Shown here piece after piece: positions 60,962-64,000 of a stretch of 64,000 nucleotides of DNA; positions within the stretch are counted from its first letter, which is position 1; every line of letters begins with the position of its first letter. The stretch spans positions 518,749,772 to 518,813,771 of the forward strand of contig JASDDO010000001.1 of the NCBI GenBank assembly GCA_030015575.1, given 5' to 3'. Source of the DNA: Agapanthus africanus (lineage: Eukaryota; Streptophyta; Magnoliopsida; Asparagales; Amaryllidaceae). A program made the position numbers and the translations under genes. Under the pieces are notes generated by a model. That model saw only the letters and a list, made by a program, of their open reading frames with translations. It did not search any database and had not been told where the DNA came from.

Positions 60962-61629
60962 AAGTCCTAAGCAATATAACACAAGAATCAGCAACTAAAA
61001 ACATTCTTTACATTTCATATTTCTTGAATCATACAATTTCATATTCTTTGAATCTATCCTAACCCTATTTTTTCTTTCAAGGTTATGGATTCTCCAAACA
61101 ATACCAGCACAAACTCCAACAACACACCACCTCCTCTTCCACTTACGCCTACCGTTGCAGCTCCGATCAACGAGCAAATGGTATTGCTTGAGGCAATCCG
61201 AAGCCTCCTGGAAGGACAGCAGCTGCAGACTGCTATATTATTGAACCACCCAGAAGCGGAAGCACCTGGAATGAAGCAATTCCGGGCATTGCACCCGAAG
61301 TAATTTTCTGGGAAAGAGAGCCCTTTAGAAGCTGAAAAGTGGGCTCAGAGCATTGAGGACAATCTGGCAGCAACGCAAGTGCCAGGCATCGCTTGGGTAC
61401 GGGTTGCGAAGCTGCAACTCACCGAAAACGCCCGAGTATAGTGGAAGGCGGAAGAAAGCCGTCTTGCCCAGCCTATTGAATGGAAAACTTTTCGCGACAT
61501 GTTCGACACGAAGTACTTTCCAGAGACTGCCCGATTTGATATGGAGCAGCAATTCATCCACCTGCAACAAGGTTCGATGTGGACCAAATCTGTGGATGAG
61601 TATGATGCTGAGTTTACCATGCTCAGTAG

Positions 61630-61698
61630 GTAAGATATGTCTCAAATATTTGATTTTCTAATATCACATACTACACAGCTAACACAAGACCGTAACAG
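61630..61698 (+). other. Candidate intron 1 of gypsy D (gag)
   Basis: 69 bp: AG/GTAAGATATG...CTAACAC...CGTAACAG/GTTT. Consensus donor, CTAAC branch-like site about 25 nt before the acceptor, high A+T. Retention gives an immediate TAA; removal joins MLSR and FAAHL. Confidence 0.75.
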
Positions 61699-62363
61699 GT
61701 TTGCGGCACACCTCATTCCGACTGTTGAGATCAGGTCCAGATGATTTCAGCAAGGGTTAGATCAGGAGATCCAAGCTGTTTTAGCTACAGGGAATTTCTT
61801 AACCCAAGAACTGGCTCTGAAAGCTGCCTGTCGATATGAGGCAGTAGTGAAGATGAAGGGTAGACCCCAATCTGTCGGAGTGAAGCGCCCTGCCACTCAG
61901 ATGGTAGGAGGCGCCTCTTCATGGCCATCTTTTGTACCCAGGAGACCGGGAGTACCATTCAACCGGCCCAGCCCAGCTTTTTGCACCTACTGCAGGAGGG
62001 ATGGACACCCGGCGAAGGATTTTAAGCGTGCTAATCGCCTTTTCTTAGTCTGCGGCTCAGCCACACATGATATTGGGTCTTGTCCTTGTAGACTCAATCC
62101 AAATGCTGCACCCAGATCAGCAATTACATATCCGTAGCAGCCAGCTATCCAGGCACCTGCTCCACGACTCGCTCTCCCAGCTCCACCTCCTCGTGGACCG
62201 ACTGCACCTCCTCCTCGTCAGTTCCACCAAGCACAAAGGAACTTACCTCAAGTACGGAGGAATGGACAGAGGAATGCTCCTTCAGTAAAGAAGAATGTAC
62301 CGAGGCGACAGGCTTTCACAATGACTATGGAAGAAGATGAAGCCACTGGCCAAGTCATCACTG

Positions 62364-62452
62364 GTAACTTTTTCCTTTCAAACTTTCTTTCAGTCTTTAT
62401 ATATACACATATATCTTTTTCTTATACCTAAAACCTATCCCACATAACTTAG
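62364..62452 (+). other. Candidate intron 2 of gypsy D (gag/protease junction)
   Basis: 89 bp, GTAACTTTTTCC...ATAACTTAG. Removal joins QVIT-G to TILVAS through a split GGT codon and changes frame by two, which is exactly the shift to the protease frame. Confidence 0.72.
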
Positions 62453-63645
62453 GTACGATCTTAGTAGCCTCACTTCCTGCACTAGCACTCTTCGATACTG
62501 GAGCATCTTATTGCTTTATGTCGCAATGGTTCGTCCGAACTCATGCGATTCCAGTCAAACCACTTGTGTCCAGCTGGAATGTCAGTTCAAGGAACGGCAT
62601 TCTAAAGGCAATAATGGGATACGACTTATGTCCAGTGGTCGTCTGCAGCAGATAATGCTATGCTGACTTCAAGGTGCTGTACATACCGAATTTCGATGTC
62701 GTTTTGGGTATGGATTGGTTAGGAACATTCTATGCTATCATTGACTATCGTCAAAGGAGGGTAGTGTTCGAGATTCCAGAGCATCCGGTCTTTTATTTCA
62801 AAAGTGGAGACCGTACCCTGGAGCTAAGCACATACAAAGCAAAATCGAAGAAGGCTGTGGTTGCAACACTTTAAGTAGAGGAATGATCGAAGCCAGAGGT
62901 AGTTCGAGAGTTCGACGATGTATTTCCTGAAGACATATCAGGTTTGCCTCCCGATCAAGCTCTTGAATTCAGCATTGATTTAGTACCTGGAGCACAACCG
63001 GTGATCAAAGCTTCGCATTTCTTGAGTCCTAAAGGTTTAAAAGAGATCCGAACTCAGTTGGACGAATTATTGAAGAAAGGATGGATTCGTCCCATCACTT
63101 CACGTTGGGGATCGCCAGTTCACCTTCTGAAGAAGAAGGAAGGTTCATATCGAATGTGCATTGATTATAGAGCTCTGAACGAAGTAACTATAAAGAACAA
63201 GTATCCACTTCCGCGTATTGACGATCTGTTTGATCGGCTAAGTGGGTCTTGCATTTTCTTCAAGTTAGATCTTCATTCGGGTTATCATCAGGTGAAGGTC
63301 AAAGAGTCTGATATTCCGAAGACGGCATTCAAGACTTGCTATGGTCATTATGAGTTTCTGGTGATGCCATTTGGAGTGACCAACGCACCGGCTATATTCA
63401 TGAATCTAATGAATCAAGTTTTCCAAGAGTACCTAGACAGGTTTGTTGTCATCTTCATCGACGATATCCTGGTGTATTCTAAGATTCGGAAAGAACATGC
63501 CGAGCACTTACGAATTGTCCTGGACACTTTACGACAGCATCAACTCTATGCCAAGTACAACAATTGCGAGTTTTGGCTAGATCAAGTCGGTTTTCTCGGA
63601 CATATTGTATCAGGTGATGGAATCTCTGATCCAGCTAAGGTATCC

Positions 63646-64000
63646 GTTCCCTCATAAAATATCAGGAAAAAACCCAATGGGGCATCACGTGCCCACACGT
63701 GACCATGGGTCACGTGCTGACACGTGATGGTTTCCTGGGAATTCTGCTGAAATAGAATTAAATTCTAATCAAACAAGCAATTAGTAGAGTCACGTGCCCA
63801 CACGTGATGTGCCTTTAAAAACCCACTGAAAAGAATTAAAAGTGTAATAAAATAGTAAGGAATACCCCAATGGGGCATCACGTGTCCATACGTGACCAAA
63901 GGTCACATGCAGACACGTGATGGGTTCCTAGGCTCTTTAATTAATAGAATTAAATTCTATTTAAATGATCAAACAGTGGGATCACGTGCCAACACGTGAT
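63646..64000. repeat. ~193-bp repeat with CACGTG palindromes
   Basis: CCCAATGGGGCATCACGTG occurs at 63673 and 63866 (193 bp apart). Each unit holds a long imperfect palindrome, 63683-63729 and 63876-63922, with 22-bp arms around a 3-nt centre, and later a TCACGTGCC(C/A)ACACGTGAT block (about 63791 and 63982). No coding. It continues past the window edge; it may be a satellite or part of another transposon that interrupted D. Confidence 0.75.

Larger units (their letters stand above)
58069..63645 (+). mobile_element. Ty3/gypsy chromovirus element D, truncated in RT
   Basis: Plus-strand relative of C: LTR 58069-60901, gag start 61085, two introns, protease, reverse transcriptase up to ...GISDPAKVS, where the similarity to C stops (about 63645). 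It inserted in the copia 2 LTR (probable TSD GTGGG, 58064-58068, second copy not in window). No 3' LTR in the window. Confidence 0.92.
61085..63645 (+). pseudogene. Gypsy D gag-protease-RT, truncated
   Basis: Starts MDSPNNTSTNSNN at 61085. gag has TAA at 61301-61303 (C has CAA there) and a TAG in the WW motif near 61438. Intron 1 follows MLSR. Zinc knuckle CTYCRRDGHPAKDF has lost its last Cys. A TAG follows at 62135-62137; intron 2 follows QVITG. Protease: LFDTGASYCFMSQ and VLGMDWLGTF. Stops near 62655 and 62872. Reverse transcriptase is clean from about 62890: [78 protein letters not shown]. RNase H, integrase and chromodomain are absent. Compared with C, one codon (Val) is missing in GISVDPAKV. 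Confidence 0.93.

Overview
The window looks like intergenic DNA from a flowering plant with a repeat-rich genome. It is almost entirely LTR retrotransposons inserted into one another, and I see no intact host gene. Ty3/gypsy chromovirus and Ty1/copia domains, LTRs that run from TG to CA, 5-bp target-site duplications (TSDs) and initiator-Met-tRNA primer sites (PBS) support this. The species cannot be named from the sequence.

Layout, left to right. 1-189 is the end of a gypsy LTR (A family) inserted in the LTR of copia element 1. Copia 1 (190-20532, minus strand) has LTRs at 190-1834 (cut by the window edge and that insertion) and 18364-20532. It carries a decayed gag-pol and is split by gypsy element A (4323-14911, minus, TSD GTATC). 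Element A is the best-preserved element: 2.86-kb LTRs and one gag-pol frame broken only by two nonsense codons. Copia 1 itself sits in an older chromovirus LTR, whose remainder is 20533-21632. 21633-24278 is non-coding and holds three families of short tandem repeats.

Copia element 2 (24279 to beyond 58068, minus) is split by gypsy B (27672-42343, plus, TSD AGCAC), which carries a solo LTR E (31082-34265, TSD CATAC) inside its 5' LTR, and by gypsy C (43791-54263, minus, TSD AGATT). Its right LTR is interrupted by gypsy D (58069 to about 63645, plus). D is truncated in reverse transcriptase and followed by a roughly 193-bp repeat rich in CACGTG palindromes that runs off the window.

The most interesting signals are inside the chromoviruses. 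(1) Elements C and D carry two short intron-like insertions in gag and at the gag/protease junction; removing them restores the reading frame in both copies although the lengths differ (69/70 and 89/86 bp). (2) LTRs of C (both), D and E share a 27-codon acidic ORF of exactly 84 nt with mostly synonymous differences, just upstream of the poly(A) region; A and B LTRs carry related C-termini. (3) Five LTRs of the C/D/E family carry a tRNA-like module with A-box and B-box matches in U3. (4) B, C and D lack the usual initiator-Met PBS; C and D have a short perfect hairpin just after the LTR instead. (5) Element B has an extra acidic 160-codon ORF between its 5' LTR and gag.

Functionally these are copy-and-paste elements: gag (capsid and zinc knuckle), protease, reverse transcriptase, RNase H, integrase and, in the chromoviruses, a C-terminal chromodomain. 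Every coding region in the window is disrupted or truncated, so none looks autonomous now.
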